Assembly: GCF_010111755.1 (NCBI RefSeq)
Contig: NC_088952.1
Span: 186,001-250,000 of the forward strand
Length of the DNA stretch: 64,000 nt
DNA from: Nakaseomyces glabratus
Taxonomy: Eukaryota; Ascomycota; Saccharomycetes; Saccharomycetales; Saccharomycetaceae
Reading direction: 5' to 3'
Both the position numbers and the translations under genes were made by a program. This document shows positions 17,707 through 29,400 of this stretch, in pieces (within the stretch, counting starts at the first letter, position 1; each line of letters begins with the position of its first letter). Below the pieces are notes generated by a model. It was not told the origin of the DNA. It searched no databases and saw nothing but the letters and a program-made list of their open reading frames with translations.

Positions 17707-18341
17707 ACGTGAAATAAGACGCAGCAGAGTTAATCAAGATGAACATTCCCATTGCATTTCACCCAGACCCCATTTTCATGCCATCCATCTTAGCTACGAT
17801 TATTGATCTTTACCGTAACCACTCGCTAAATCCAACTATCATCCATCTACGCATTAGAAGAAGTCTGTAACATTATTTTATCATATAACATAGCATATTC
17901 ACTGAAACTATTTGTCATTATTTTATTCACCTCACCTTTGTCTATCATGCATTGCAAAATTTTCATCAGCATATAGCCCATTCTATAGTTCTGTATCTTT
18001 GCTCATGTGAGCTTGTATATACTTAGCATAATATGTACTTTCAAATGTGAAGATGCAGTCGCTGTAGTCTGTATTATACTCAGTTATATCAATATCACAT
18101 ACAACGACGAAACTTTCCTATAGAGCAAGTGGGAGCCAAATTACATTTTAAGAATCATAGCGAAGCTAATAACGAGCACTGACTTGAACCATCACTGTTT
18201 CTGCTTGCAAATTGAAACCAAATACTACTGTTGGTGCTTAGCGATAACATTAAGACCTATTTTAGCGAATTTGTACAAATTGCGAAAGAAGGAATTATAT
18301 CTGTTCAGAAGCCTCGAAGATTACAGTAAGCACAACACGCA
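17707..18341. other. Intergenic TOS2-MRPL9
   Basis: 635 bases with the TOS2 terminator and MRPL9 promoter. CACCCAGACCCCA at 17760-17772 matches 13 bases of the 16-base C. glabrata telomere unit as I remember it, and also a Rap1-type site. Otherwise AT-rich with no frame of interest. Confidence 0.5.
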
Positions 18342-19133
18342 ATGGTAGGTTTAGTGACGTTCATTCGACAGTCCTCGACGATGAGGGCCAAACTAATAGC
18401 ACGTAGTGCTGTAAGTGCTGTGCCCCTGCCTGAGCCTGTGAAGAAACACCAACCACAACAGGCCCACTTGAGAAAGTGGCTCCCCAATAGGTGCGGTGCT
18501 GTTACGCAAAAGGTTGGTATGATGCCTTACTTCGATGAGAAGACTGGTGAGAGAATCGCAGCTACAATCTTACAGTTTAACAATGTCGAAGTATTAATGC
18601 ACAGGCGACTGGACGAAGATGGATATGTGGCTTGCCAGGTTGGTTACGGTAATAGGTCTGTTGATAAAGTTTCGAGGCAGATGCTGGGGCATTTTGCAAC
18701 ATTGAATGTAAACCCAAAGGAAAAAGTAACGGAATTTAGAGTCAAGAATGAAGAAGGGCTCTTACCCATCGGTACGCATATTAAACCAGATTTTTTTACC
18801 GAAGGGCAGTACCTAGATGTTAGATCGGTTAGCAAAGGTAAAGGTTTTGCTGGTGTTATGAAACGTCACAATTTCAAAGGTTTAAGAGCTTCTCATGGTA
18901 CCTCAGTTATGCATAGACATGGTGGTTCGTACGGTCAAAACCAAGATCCTGGTCGTGTTTTGCCAGGTAAGAAAATGCCTGGTCATATGGGTGTTCAAAA
19001 TGTTACTGTTCAAAACGTCAAGATTCTTAAGGTTGATGAAGCCAACAATGTCATTTGGGTCAAAGGTGCTGTACCAGGTCCAAATGGTACTTATGTAAAA
19101 ATTCAGGATGCCATAAAAAAACTGAAAGACTAA
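18342..19133 (+). CDS. MRPL9: Mitochondrial large-subunit ribosomal protein uL3m
   Basis: 263 residues (yeast Mrpl9 269), mitochondrial member of the L3/uL3 family, which sits near the peptidyl-transferase centre. The N-terminal 35 residues are basic and hydroxylated without acids until E31, as expected for an import presequence. The L3 fold follows: [21 protein letters not shown], then the uL3 signature [28 protein letters not shown] and [14 protein letters not shown], which is strongly conserved in bacteria and mitochondria. C-terminal [18 protein letters not shown] completes the family pattern. Start ATG at 18342. Convergent with CRM1; synteny matches YGR220C. Confidence 0.96.
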   Translation: MVGLVTFIRQSSTMRAKLIARSAVSAVPLPEPVKKHQPQQAHLRKWLPNRCGAVTQKVGMMPYFDEKTGERIAATILQFNNVEVLMHRRLDEDGYVACQVGYGNRSVDKVSRQMLGHFATLNVNPKEKVTEFRVKNEEGLLPIGTHIKPDFFTEGQYLDVRSVSKGKGFAGVMKRHNFKGLRASHGTSVMHRHGGSYGQNQDPGRVLPGKKMPGHMGVQNVTVQNVKILKVDEANNVIWVKGAVPGPNGTYVKIQDAIKKLKD

Positions 19134-19363
19134 GAATATCCAAAGACTTAAATTTCTTGTATATAAACAATAAGTATTCTACAATTCTTACCCTATTTCC
19201 TTTGAAAAACATTCATGAACATAATATACAAAATGAACGTTTTTTTGAATTCTTTTAGGTGAATGTGGTTATATTATAAGATTTTATAAAAGCTTCCTAG
19301 CTATATAACAAAGTGAATGTCAATATTGTGATCGTGGTACATGAAAAAAAAGCCTTACTCAAA

Positions 19364-22300
19364 TCAATCGTCTTCATCATCCAATTCTGATGGTTTTAGT
19401 AAACCACCAATTTTAGCTGCTCTTTCCTTCTCCAATCTATGCTGTTCTTGTAGAGCGTTTTCTTTCTCTTCGGCAAATAGGTAATCCGTTGGGTCACCTC
19501 CAACTTCCTTAATTTGAACCAAGAAATCCCTTAATGTACCATTAAATTTGATATGATCTTTGTATTGCTTTGTTAAAGCAGTCAAGAACCCTGTGATTTG
19601 ATCAGCAGACAAATGTGGAAATACATTACTCAACATGTTAGCCAAATATTGGTTTAAGTACACTTGGTTGGTTGTTCCTTGAGGTGCTTCGCCATCTTGG
19701 TATATATTAACAGAAATTTTATTATCATAGACAAGCGATATTAATCTCATTAACAAAGTCGACTGCTTAGAGAAACCTGATTTGTGATCAGAATCAGTAA
19801 GAACATAAAATGTTTCGCTCACAAAAATAAAGAAATAGTTCTTGTAAAATTCATTTGCGAATGGTATGTTACCCATCTTTTCAATGTTTTTAACTAAATC
19901 TAGCGCAATTTGTAGACCATTGACCTCGACATCTCTATTGTTGTGTTTGAAAGCCCAACAAATAGAATCAACAAACAGTTTGAAGGCTGCTGGTGGTAAC
20001 TCTAAGAATGCAGCAAATGACTTTTCATTTATCACTCTCAATAGCTTGTAAAATTCTACTCTATGCTCAGGGTATTCCGTAAAATCCTTATTGATCATAT
20101 TTAGTGTACATTCAAACACACTTTGTAGAATTAAAATAACACCTTGTGGGATCATATGACCAACTTTACTTACTACAGTAGTCATACAATTCAAGACCTC
20201 TGCATCTCTAGCATCAGGGACGTTGTTCATGTAGTCTTCTAAGACTGCGTTCAGTAGTGGTTCCACCAAAACCTTGACAACCTCCTCTAGATTTTTAGCT
20301 TTAGAGATGTAGATCTCTATCAGTTTTAATATTTCCCTTTTGATGGTTCGCAGACCACGCACTCTTGGAGTCTTTGTTGCAATAAGACCTTCCTTAGCAA
20401 CTTGTTCAGATATCATTGAAGAAACAGCTCTATAAAGTTGCAGCATGTTGTAATAGATATGGCCCAATTGAGAATAGAAATCGGCACCCATTGAACTACA
20501 AACAGCGACATTAGTTTTAATGATATTAGCAATAATTTTGACTGTCTCAGCATCCAATAAAAGAGCAGGGTTTGCAGTAGATTGCTCAACAATGGCATCC
20601 CATGCCATATTTGGAAGTTGCATTAGTTCACTTAGTAATCTAGTTCTTTCAACTGTGTTTCTCTCTTCAGATATAATAATACCACAAGCCTTGTAAAATG
20701 TATGAACTTGTTGTGGTTGCAAATCAGAGGTTGTTTTCTGGATCTCTCTTATGATTGTTTGAATAAATGGTTCCGATTCGCGAGGTTGTTGAATAACAAA
20801 GTGATACTTACATTTTTGAACAATCTTGATAAAAGTATCACAAGCCATATCTTGGACACCTTCGTGTGTTTCATGCATAAATTCAAATAATTTAAGGATA
20901 ACTGTACGCAAAAAGTTCCAGTGAGCTTTCAAAAATCTTGGATATTGGCCAACAACATACATGATGTCAGAGGCAACAACAGCTTTGTTGTCTTTACCTC
21001 TTTTCTTTTCAGTTAGAGCAAGCAAATCCTTAATGACTGTAACAACAAATCTTTTTTCAGTATCTTCGGTCATTGTACCAGATATTGAACCGATAGCCCA
21101 AGACAGAGTATTAATATTATGCCAAGACCATTCGGACCCGTCGATCTGTCTGGCAAGCTTACTAATCATTATTTCTTCAGTGTCGATTACGTTTAGATGG
21201 GTAAGGTAAACCAAAACTTCTCTTTGAGATTTGTATAATTGAATTGTATCTGATTCTTTAACAAATTCTCTGACAATTTCACCTTCGTCATTTTCCACCA
21301 CTAAAACTTCCTCTGGCTTCACCATATTTTCTATAATGACCCACCTCAATTGTGAGCATATTTCTTCGTAGATGTGTTTTTTTAATGGGAATCTCTTCAT
21401 AAATTCAGGACTGATAGCACCTGATCCTGTCGAAACAGCCTGAGATCCTACAGATAACTGCATCAATGGGTTTAATTCATTAGCTGGTAAATGTTGAACT
21501 TCATAAAATAAGTCTGAAACCAAGTTATGCCAGTAATCCAATGTCGTTTTGAATAGTTCTCTTTCATCAATCTTGGATAGTTGTATTAAATATTGATGAG
21601 CGTTCAGTAGTAGTTCTTTCAAGTTCTCGTTACTTTCTAGTAAAGATCTGTGGTGGCTTAAATACGTTGTCAAAAACATAGCAAAATCCTGCAGAAAAGA
21701 TTGATCAGAACCATTTGCAGTAGCATAAGTTGATTTCAAATCGGCAGTCACTGGGATGACATTTGAAGCTATCTGCTGTAACGTGTTTTGGAAGTATTGG
21801 ACAGTTTGTTGTTGCATTGAGCTATTGTTATCTGGTAGATCTAAACTCGATACTTCGGTCAAACATTTTAAAGTCACGGATCTAGTATCTGCAGATGCTA
21901 AAAACTTTGTGCTCAATAACTCCAATATGTTTGTTTCATAAATATAACGGTAAGGAATCCAGTGTAAATATCTGAGAAGAGACTCTAGAGCAGCTACTAT
22001 CAATGAAGGAGAGGATCCTTGTTCCAAAACTTGGAAACACAGTTTGAAGATTTGTTCGAACTCCTTTGACATGGAAGTCTTTAAGTGAAGAGCTTTTGCC
22101 TGTGTCATTTGTTCGGCAGAGAAGTCAAAGACTTCCTCAGATAAAAGTTTCAAAATAACCATATTATTTTCACAAACATTAACAGAAGCTGAAGAACTGC
22201 CGATCAGTTCAGGGATAAACTCTGGCCAATTTTGGGGCCATTCTTGTTTTAGAATTTGAACAAGAGTCAAATCAGACTTATTAATCAGATTTTTTTGAGT

Positions 22301-22627
22301 TTGAAATACTGTGTCATCCTGGCACATTGAGATAATCATACCTACAATAAAATTTCTGATACCAATTCTATGTTCTTGTGGTAATAGTTTCCATTTAGTG
22401 GTAATCAACTTATCTAGGATACTCAACCCGATGAATTTGGCATGTGGATTTTGGGAAAACTGCAAGATCTTGTCTGCACTTTGCCATGCATCTGGATGTT
22501 CTTGAAATTTCGTTAATATAGTCTGAGCTTCTTTCTGCTGAGCACCTGAGCCCTGATAGAAAGTCTCAACCACTTGGTCTAACAGAGTAATATCCAATTC
22601 CTTGGAGAAATCTAAAATACCTTCCAT
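19364..22627 (-). CDS. CRM1: Exportin-1 Crm1, nuclear export receptor
   Basis: Essential karyopherin that carries leucine-rich NES cargo out of the nucleus with Ran-GTP. The open frame extends to 22678, but the conserved N terminus [13 protein letters not shown] begins at the ATG at 22627, giving 1087 residues (yeast 1084). It is a HEAT-repeat superhelix with an N-terminal importin-beta domain, a CRIME block ([22 protein letters not shown]), the acidic HEAT-9 loop ([14 protein letters not shown]) and the cargo-groove segment [20 protein letters not shown]. The residue aligned with human Cys528, the leptomycin B target, is Thr539 here, as in S. cerevisiae. The C terminus is [28 protein letters not shown] then an acidic tail. 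One of the most conserved proteins in the window; synteny matches YGR218W. Confidence 0.98.
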   Translation of the reverse strand: MEGILDFSKELDITLLDQVVETFYQGSGAQQKEAQTILTKFQEHPDAWQSADKILQFSQNPHAKFIGLSILDKLITTKWKLLPQEHRIGIRNFIVGMIISMCQDDTVFQTQKNLINKSDLTLVQILKQEWPQNWPEFIPELIGSSSASVNVCENNMVILKLLSEEVFDFSAEQMTQAKALHLKTSMSKEFEQIFKLCFQVLEQGSSPSLIVAALESLLRYLHWIPYRYIYETNILELLSTKFLASADTRSVTLKCLTEVSSLDLPDNNSSMQQQTVQYFQNTLQQIASNVIPVTADLKSTYATANGSDQSFLQDFAMFLTTYLSHHRSLLESNENLKELLLNAHQYLIQLSKIDERELFKTTLDYWHNLVSDLFYEVQHLPANELNPLMQLSVGSQAVSTGSGAISPEFMKRFPLKKHIYEEICSQLRWVIIENMVKPEEVLVVENDEGEIVREFVKESDTIQLYKSQREVLVYLTHLNVIDTEEIMISKLARQIDGSEWSWHNINTLSWAIGSISGTMTEDTEKRFVVTVIKDLLALTEKKRGKDNKAVVASDIMYVVGQYPRFLKAHWNFLRTVILKLFEFMHETHEGVQDMACDTFIKIVQKCKYHFVIQQPRESEPFIQTIIREIQKTTSDLQPQQVHTFYKACGIIISEERNTVERTRLLSELMQLPNMAWDAIVEQSTANPALLLDAETVKIIANIIKTNVAVCSSMGADFYSQLGHIYYNMLQLYRAVSSMISEQVAKEGLIATKTPRVRGLRTIKREILKLIEIYISKAKNLEEVVKVLVEPLLNAVLEDYMNNVPDARDAEVLNCMTTVVSKVGHMIPQGVILILQSVFECTLNMINKDFTEYPEHRVEFYKLLRVINEKSFAAFLELPPAAFKLFVDSICWAFKHNNRDVEVNGLQIALDLVKNIEKMGNIPFANEFYKNYFFIFVSETFYVLTDSDHKSGFSKQSTLLMRLISLVYDNKISVNIYQDGEAPQGTTNQVYLNQYLANMLSNVFPHLSADQITGFLTALTKQYKDHIKFNGTLRDFLVQIKEVGGDPTDYLFAEEKENALQEQHRLEKERAAKIGGLLKPSELDDEDD

Positions 22628-23419
22628 TATTGTTATAGCTAGCCGGTTATTTTTTTTGATTTTTAAAACTCTAGTCAAGTTTTTGAACTCTTATTCTTAT
22701 ACTGATTATAACAAAAACTCAGTTTTAATTGAACTGCAATTGCTCAAGATTGTTTTTTTTTTTTTTGCGGCCCCTTATACAGTGTCACTGCCGATTAATA
22801 TGTTGTCAATCAATAGACTATAGTAATCCAGAACTAAAACTTCTTTTCAGTGATTCAGAGGTGGAACAAACACTTGTAGATCCTCAATTAAACAAAGATA
22901 CGGAGAGTAATTTGCGTTGTACACCTATTCCTTGTTAGAGATCAATAAAATAGAGCGATATGTAGCACTAAAATAGAATCGACTAATCCACTATAGGTAA
23001 TTGAATTGTTGGCTCAAAGCGTAGATTCAATAACTGATTGTTAGATCTGATCAAACAAAGTGAGTTGCTTGCAAGATTCCGTTGTTTAGCTTTTGCTTTT
23101 GCTTTTGCGAAAGTTTAATTCTTTTCCTTAAAGGACAGAAAAAAAATTTTGTTTGCACGATGCTGTTACCCGGATGGCAAAGCCCATTACAATGATAATG
23201 TCACCAAGACTGAATAAATTGTACAGTAATTGAGCAACTAGCTGGTCAATTGACCAAGTAATAGATATATTGTTTATATTAGAAGCATATATAGAGTATA
23301 ATCTTAACATTCTTAATGCACATGAAAACTTTTTAAAGAAAAAAAAATGCATTTGATTAAGTTTGGGATCTTGTATTTGCTAGTTTTGAGTAAAAGACAA
23401 CGAAAGAATTGCACCTTAT
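22628..23419. promoter_or_regulatory. CRM1 promoter / CCH1 3' region
   Basis: 792 AT-rich bases between two minus-strand genes. A perfect Reb1 site TTACCCGG lies at 23166-23173, about 540 bases upstream of the CRM1 ATG and 250 past the CCH1 stop. It could serve as a promoter boundary or as a Reb1 roadblock terminator for CCH1 transcripts. A T11-type tract lies near 22753 and a CTTTTG triplet repeat near 23092-23109. No gene is seen. Confidence 0.55.
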
Positions 23420-26400
23420 TTAAATATCTCTGAATGGATCCTTCAATTCTTCATCAGACTGATTGTGAATATTTTCCAAGGAACTCAAGGAATCTCTATT
23501 CGTATATTCCATTACCCGCGAGTTTGATATTTGTATGTGCGGTGGTATTGGTCTGGCGTGGCTCTGTGGAAGTGGTTTCGAATATGCACTCGAATTGGAG
23601 TTGTTTCTTGGCGACCATATAAAATCGTTCACACCATAGCTGACTCTTGGGGTTGTCACTGATTCAACTGATTCATTCCAAGTTTTTATTTCAGGAACTT
23701 TTATGTTTAGATCCTTCTTGATACTGTCCTGGTCTAATTTGTAATTGGGTCCGTATTTTCTCTTGAGGTGATGTTTCCACCTGGTAACAACCATATCTAA
23801 AACGTCCACATTCCTCTCGTTATCTAAATATCTGTCTACTTTGCCCATGATGTATAGGTGGCGCACGTATTGATCAATTCCAAGACACTCTCTTGGATCA
23901 TAAGTGGTATACAGTGGTACCAGATCCAACAAAGTTGAAAATTTCATGTAGCCCATATAAGCTTGTGTGTAATATACTTCTTGAACAAACCTCCTATACT
24001 GTAGTCTTCTATTCATAATAGATTCCATATTAATGCTGTCAAGCTCCTTGTTCAGACCTTCTAAATCAACTTTTACATCGTAAGGATCATTAGGGTTCAC
24101 TTCCATATAGTTCTTGACTAGGTTCTTGACAGTGAGTTTGCCCTCCCAAATTTTAAAAGAGAGAGGGCCATTAAATGAGTGCATTATCTTCGGTAGATAC
24201 TCGAAGTCCAGCTTACCAGTACCATCCGGGTCAAACCTTGCCCAAGTTTCAACATATTTTCTGATTTCTCCTCTGTTAACTTCAGATTTGGTACCACCTT
24301 TTCTGTATACATAACTAAAGTTGCCGATAATCAGTGAGATAAACATATTCAAGAAGATGTACATGGACAATATATTCCATGATATCAATAGAATGTAAGC
24401 ATATGTTTGAGATCCACAATCTGAATAATTACCCTTCACCCTTTGGCTACAATAAGGTTCTTTGACCTTCAAATCATCCATTATATAGTTCCAGCCTTCA
24501 CCAAAACTACATCTGAATAAAACAATTAATGCTTTTAATACTGTTCTGAAATTAATATTATCTGTAGTGTTTGGGCCTAGCCTAGTTAAGCCAAAAATTT
24601 GATTCAAAGCAATAGCATAAACCAGAAAAAGGATAAACCAAGTATATGTCAGCGATAGAATTGGTGGAAGACTTGCCATGGCGGTTTCGATTAGTTCACT
24701 TAAAGTATCGTTTTGTGGAATAATAAACAAAAATATGACAAGGTGGAAAAAACCATTCACATTATGATACCAGATATATGCTCGATCAACATTGAATGAT
24801 ATCAAAGTTAGAAGGAAAGATACTATCAGAATCTGTATTCGAATTAAATTCCATTTGTTCATCTTGTATATTCTTAAGCCCGCGCCATAAACATGGAATA
24901 GTTCTTGTAGTAGAAATACAGTAGTGGAAAACATGAAGTATACCTGAGAATAAAGTAACCCAGATCCATGGTCCTTATAAGTTAAGCTGAGCAGCATTAT
25001 AATGTGAATATAAGTTACTGTCTGTAAGAATATGGCATAGTAGATATTATTCTTTTCAACAGCAATATTGTACAGAAAAATGCGGACTCTCGAAATGTCA
25101 TGGAATGTGGGTATAGCTATTGGTTTGGCTTGAGATAATAACTTTTGAGACTCCAGCCACGCCTTTTCTTCACTAGTAAAATAAGCACTTCCTGTTGATT
25201 TGGCTTGATTGTTCACAATAAAAGAAACAAACAGATTCAAAATAAAAACAATGCTCAGAAAATTGAACGCTATAATAAATACGGCATTACCTGTTGAAGC
25301 TAATAGTGACGCTGGTTTACCAACTCCTGTGCTATTCATTAAGTTGCCAAGCAAGTCGGTCCATCCTTCTAACGATATTATTTGAAATAAAGAATTGAAT
25401 GCGCTAGTAAAACTGTCTAAATAAAGCTCTGGATTGTCATAAACTCGAGGCATCATGACGTTCCATTGAAACACTTCATTCGAAAATTCATTAAAGCATT
25501 CATCTCTTCCTAAATCACCATCATTGCAAACTCCTAAACGCCCTCTGAAAAGATTCAGTCCCCAAACCGTGAATGGAAACAAAAGTGTCAGGGAAAGTAG
25601 GCCAGCCTCTAAAATTTTTCCTATACCATTAAACAGCACAACTTTAAATGTTTCTCTGGCTGTGTTACTTATCGTTAAGCATCTCAATGCTCTTAGCGCA
25701 GTTAAACCTTTAAAAACTCTAGATAGATTCCCATCATTCCTTAGAAATGCGATTAAATTAATCCACATTGAAATTAAAACGAAGAAATCAATTAAGTTCC
25801 ATGGATTCCTTGCATAAGCATTTGGTGTATAGATGAAACCGTCCGCTACTGTTTTGATAATAAACTCAACACAGAAGATTGCCAAAAATGCAGCATCAAC
25901 ATAGGTGACCCAATTCTTTGAGGACATGTTTCTTTTCATTCTGTAAATTGGTGTGACGTAACAGGAAAATACAATAAGTAGAACTGTTGCAGCAGCATAA
26001 AATACCACAAACAAATCTCTCCATATGTGATTGAAGTATGTTTTTCTAGAATAAGTATCAGTATCATCTTCATAGAATTTGTAATTATCTGTTCTTTTCC
26101 CGTAACTAGGAGGAACAAGCTTTTGGCAAAATTTACGGAATCTATGTCTGGGTGAGAATAAGTAGTAGCTGTAATTGAACATCGAATGCTTTTGTAGATA
26201 ATCCAGCTTTTCATCTTCAAACTCGTTCAGTTGAAGCATATAGTTCCTTCCATTAAGATCAGATGTTTCAGAAAACATGATTTCGTTGCGCTTGTAGAAC
26301 GGATTATTAGAGTAGATGCCAAATTTTCTCAAAATTGGTATATATTCTGTTAGTCTGACTAGTAAAGTAACAATATCACGATCTTGTTCTGTATTGAATT

Positions 26401-29400
26401 CTTTACTTAAATCTCCTAGATTTTGTGCAATATTCATAATTGCTGTTCCTCTCATTAAAAATTGTTTGAAATCTCTAGAGTCTTCTTGACTGTCAGTCCT
26501 AAAAATCTTCTTTTTGATTCTCGCTAACAAACTAGCATGGCGAAATCGTTGTATCTTTTGTGGGTAAATATGTTTCAGATAATGCTTTATCTGCATTGGT
26601 CTCTTATCATCCTCTTTAACTTCTAAACTTTCTGAAATTAAGGCAATGAAAATATTCAATATCACTGAGTTTGAAAGAATAAACCATATAATGAGAAAGA
26701 CAGTAGAAAAGAATGCCGACGATATGTTAGGAGAGTACTGTTGAATAATGTACAAAATTGATGTCCAGTTTTCAGTCGACCCTATGCTGTACAAAGATAA
26801 GAACGAATTGGGCAGTGAGTACATTCCTAAAAGTTGATCTTCTATTTGATCTTGTGGTATCACCCCTTCAAAATATAATGATAAGATTATGGAAGCTAAG
26901 AAAGTAAAGAAAAAATAGAAGGCAGTTAAATTCCAGATCATTATACCATTACCTAGAACCTCTTTCCATAATTTTCTTGTAAATCCAATATAAATCACAA
27001 GCCGGTAGAACCTAGTAATTTGAAAGAACGACAGCCAATAGTAACCGTGGCCTAAAAGACCGGCATTAGCTAGAATTGTGATTACCAATGTCAAGATCGC
27101 AACAAAAAGGTCGTACACATAATTGAATCGTGTTAAGAATTTCCACATATTCGGAATATGCAGCACAAGTCGAAAAATGGACTCTATGAATAATACTATT
27201 GTTACTCCACGATCAATTCTTAACAGGGTTGTAACAAAATGTTGTGAGCTAGTATCTTTTATCAAACATCTCATAATAAGATCGAACATGATCAAAATAA
27301 TAAAGACTGGTTCAATTTTCTCATAATATTTTAGGCCTCTCTCAGCCCAGCTAGGGAATTCTGTTTGTGATGCTTTTACTTTAAAATATCTCCAATATCC
27401 TAGTGCAAATCTGATAGGCCAACTTTCATTGCTACTTTCTTCAAGCTTTTTTTTCTTGAATTCTTCGTGAGCTAGTTGGAAAGATGAAACTAATGCTGCG
27501 ATTAGTAAATTCATCATCCATATGGTCAATACAAAAATTGAAATAATAAAAAACAAGCACGCAGAGAACTCGTCGGAATTCATTGTGTAGTACATAATAT
27601 CAGAGAAAGTATTAGCACTCATAACAATAAATACAAGTTCCATTGAGTTTATTATGTTATCAAAACTAACTCTTCCATTAAACGGGTTGGAGCTTGAAAC
27701 ACATTTCGAATATTGTGGGCACATGAACCCTTTAGAAACAGGTCCTTCCCTACCATCCTCAAAAATGTAATTCATTTTCTTCTTTGTAACTGGTTCTAAG
27801 TATCCACCACAAAACTGTAGTTGATATTGATATCTATCGTTTGGATTTTCAGGATTATACCATACACATTGTCTTCTGAATGAACCTTTGAAGATTTGAA
27901 CACCCAGAATACCAAAAAACACCCAGAAATAAACAAGCATCGAACCGACATTGATCAATTGGGGCATACCATATTTCAAACCACGCAAAATTGATGTTAT
28001 ACCTGTATCAGTATTTACTAGTCTTAAAATTCTCATCGCGGCCAATGGTTTGAAAATTCTAATACCTACTCTTTTATCATAATTGTTAATAGACAAAAAC
28101 ATTCCCAGCCAGAAACAAACAGAGGATAATAGGTCGATTCTATTCCAAGAAGATCTGCAGAAAGCTCTCGGACAATTAAATTTTAAAGATTTGCTATTGG
28201 TATCATTCTTTGCAGATATATTAGCCTTCATATTCCTCTGGATTGTTTCCTTTTCACTTTCATCTGAGATTACATTAAAAGGAAGAAGAAAATGCACTAT
28301 TTTTGGACCATACTTTTTTTTAATTAAGTGGTAGAGTTTTGTGATTCCAAACCGTTCCAATAGTGATATGTATTCTAATTGATGATAGGCAAACATTTGC
28401 GAGTCATCCCAAAACCCAAATGCAAATATTTTAGCAATGTCATTTGAGGTGAACAAAATAAAAAGAATGAAAATGATATAGTCTGACCAATTTCTAAACC
28501 TGTAGAGGAAATCAAAATTTTCAGGTTCATAGCTCCTGTACGCTAGTAATGCTGTTAGAAATGTTAATAGAAGAATGTGAGCTATCTTGTAGTATTTGTT
28601 TAATAGTATGTGGGCAACTTTATATCTCAGTGGATTATTGGGGCCAAAATACCCTAATGAATTGCCATGCAAAATTAATGGTGGCCGTTTCTTGGCGTTT
28701 TCATATTCATCGAAATCGGGTAGCTCAACTTCTATCGAGACAGTGTCTACGTTCTTATCTTTTTCTAAGTTGATTCCCAGTCCATGGGCTATGGAGCTTG
28801 CGATTATTGAAGGTCTCCTGGAGGAATGTTTTGAAGGTGAGCTGAAAAGTCCAGGTTCAAAATGTAAATCTTCGGTACTATCATTTCGGAATTGACTACC
28901 AGAACGTCCTCTTGGAGTTAGTGTACTTTTTATGTCGATATTCAATTTGCTCTTATCCCCAGCTTCAAGTTCATCGGCAGATTCAGTCTCTTGTTGTAGT
29001 TGAGGAAGCCATGCAAATTTTTTGTCCTCGATGGCACTTTGGAATCCTCTTTTCATATCTTCAAATTCATCCATATCATCAGCATCTATAATAGATAGGA
29101 CTTTCGCAGATCTAGGTGGACCATCTGTGCTTATCGATCGCCTTCTGGGACTACTCTCACCACTCTTATTAGATCTGTGTAAGACATTCGAGCGCACCCC
29201 TGAAGAATGAAATGATACAGCAGACTTTGCACTAGGTGATCCAGGTTCATCGCTACTGCTATACTTTCTGGCTTTATCCTGTGTATTTGTCGATAATGAT
29301 GTGGTCCGTAGAGATAGTTGTGGTTTTTGCTTCGCATTATTATTACCTAGTGCCGACTTGAATAAGTTGGCTATCCTAGGTTCCCATTTCTTTGAAGGTG

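Noticed and set aside
17755..17775. Telomerase RNA template
   Set aside because: Only 13 bases match the remembered telomere unit; a template needs more than one full 16-base repeat.
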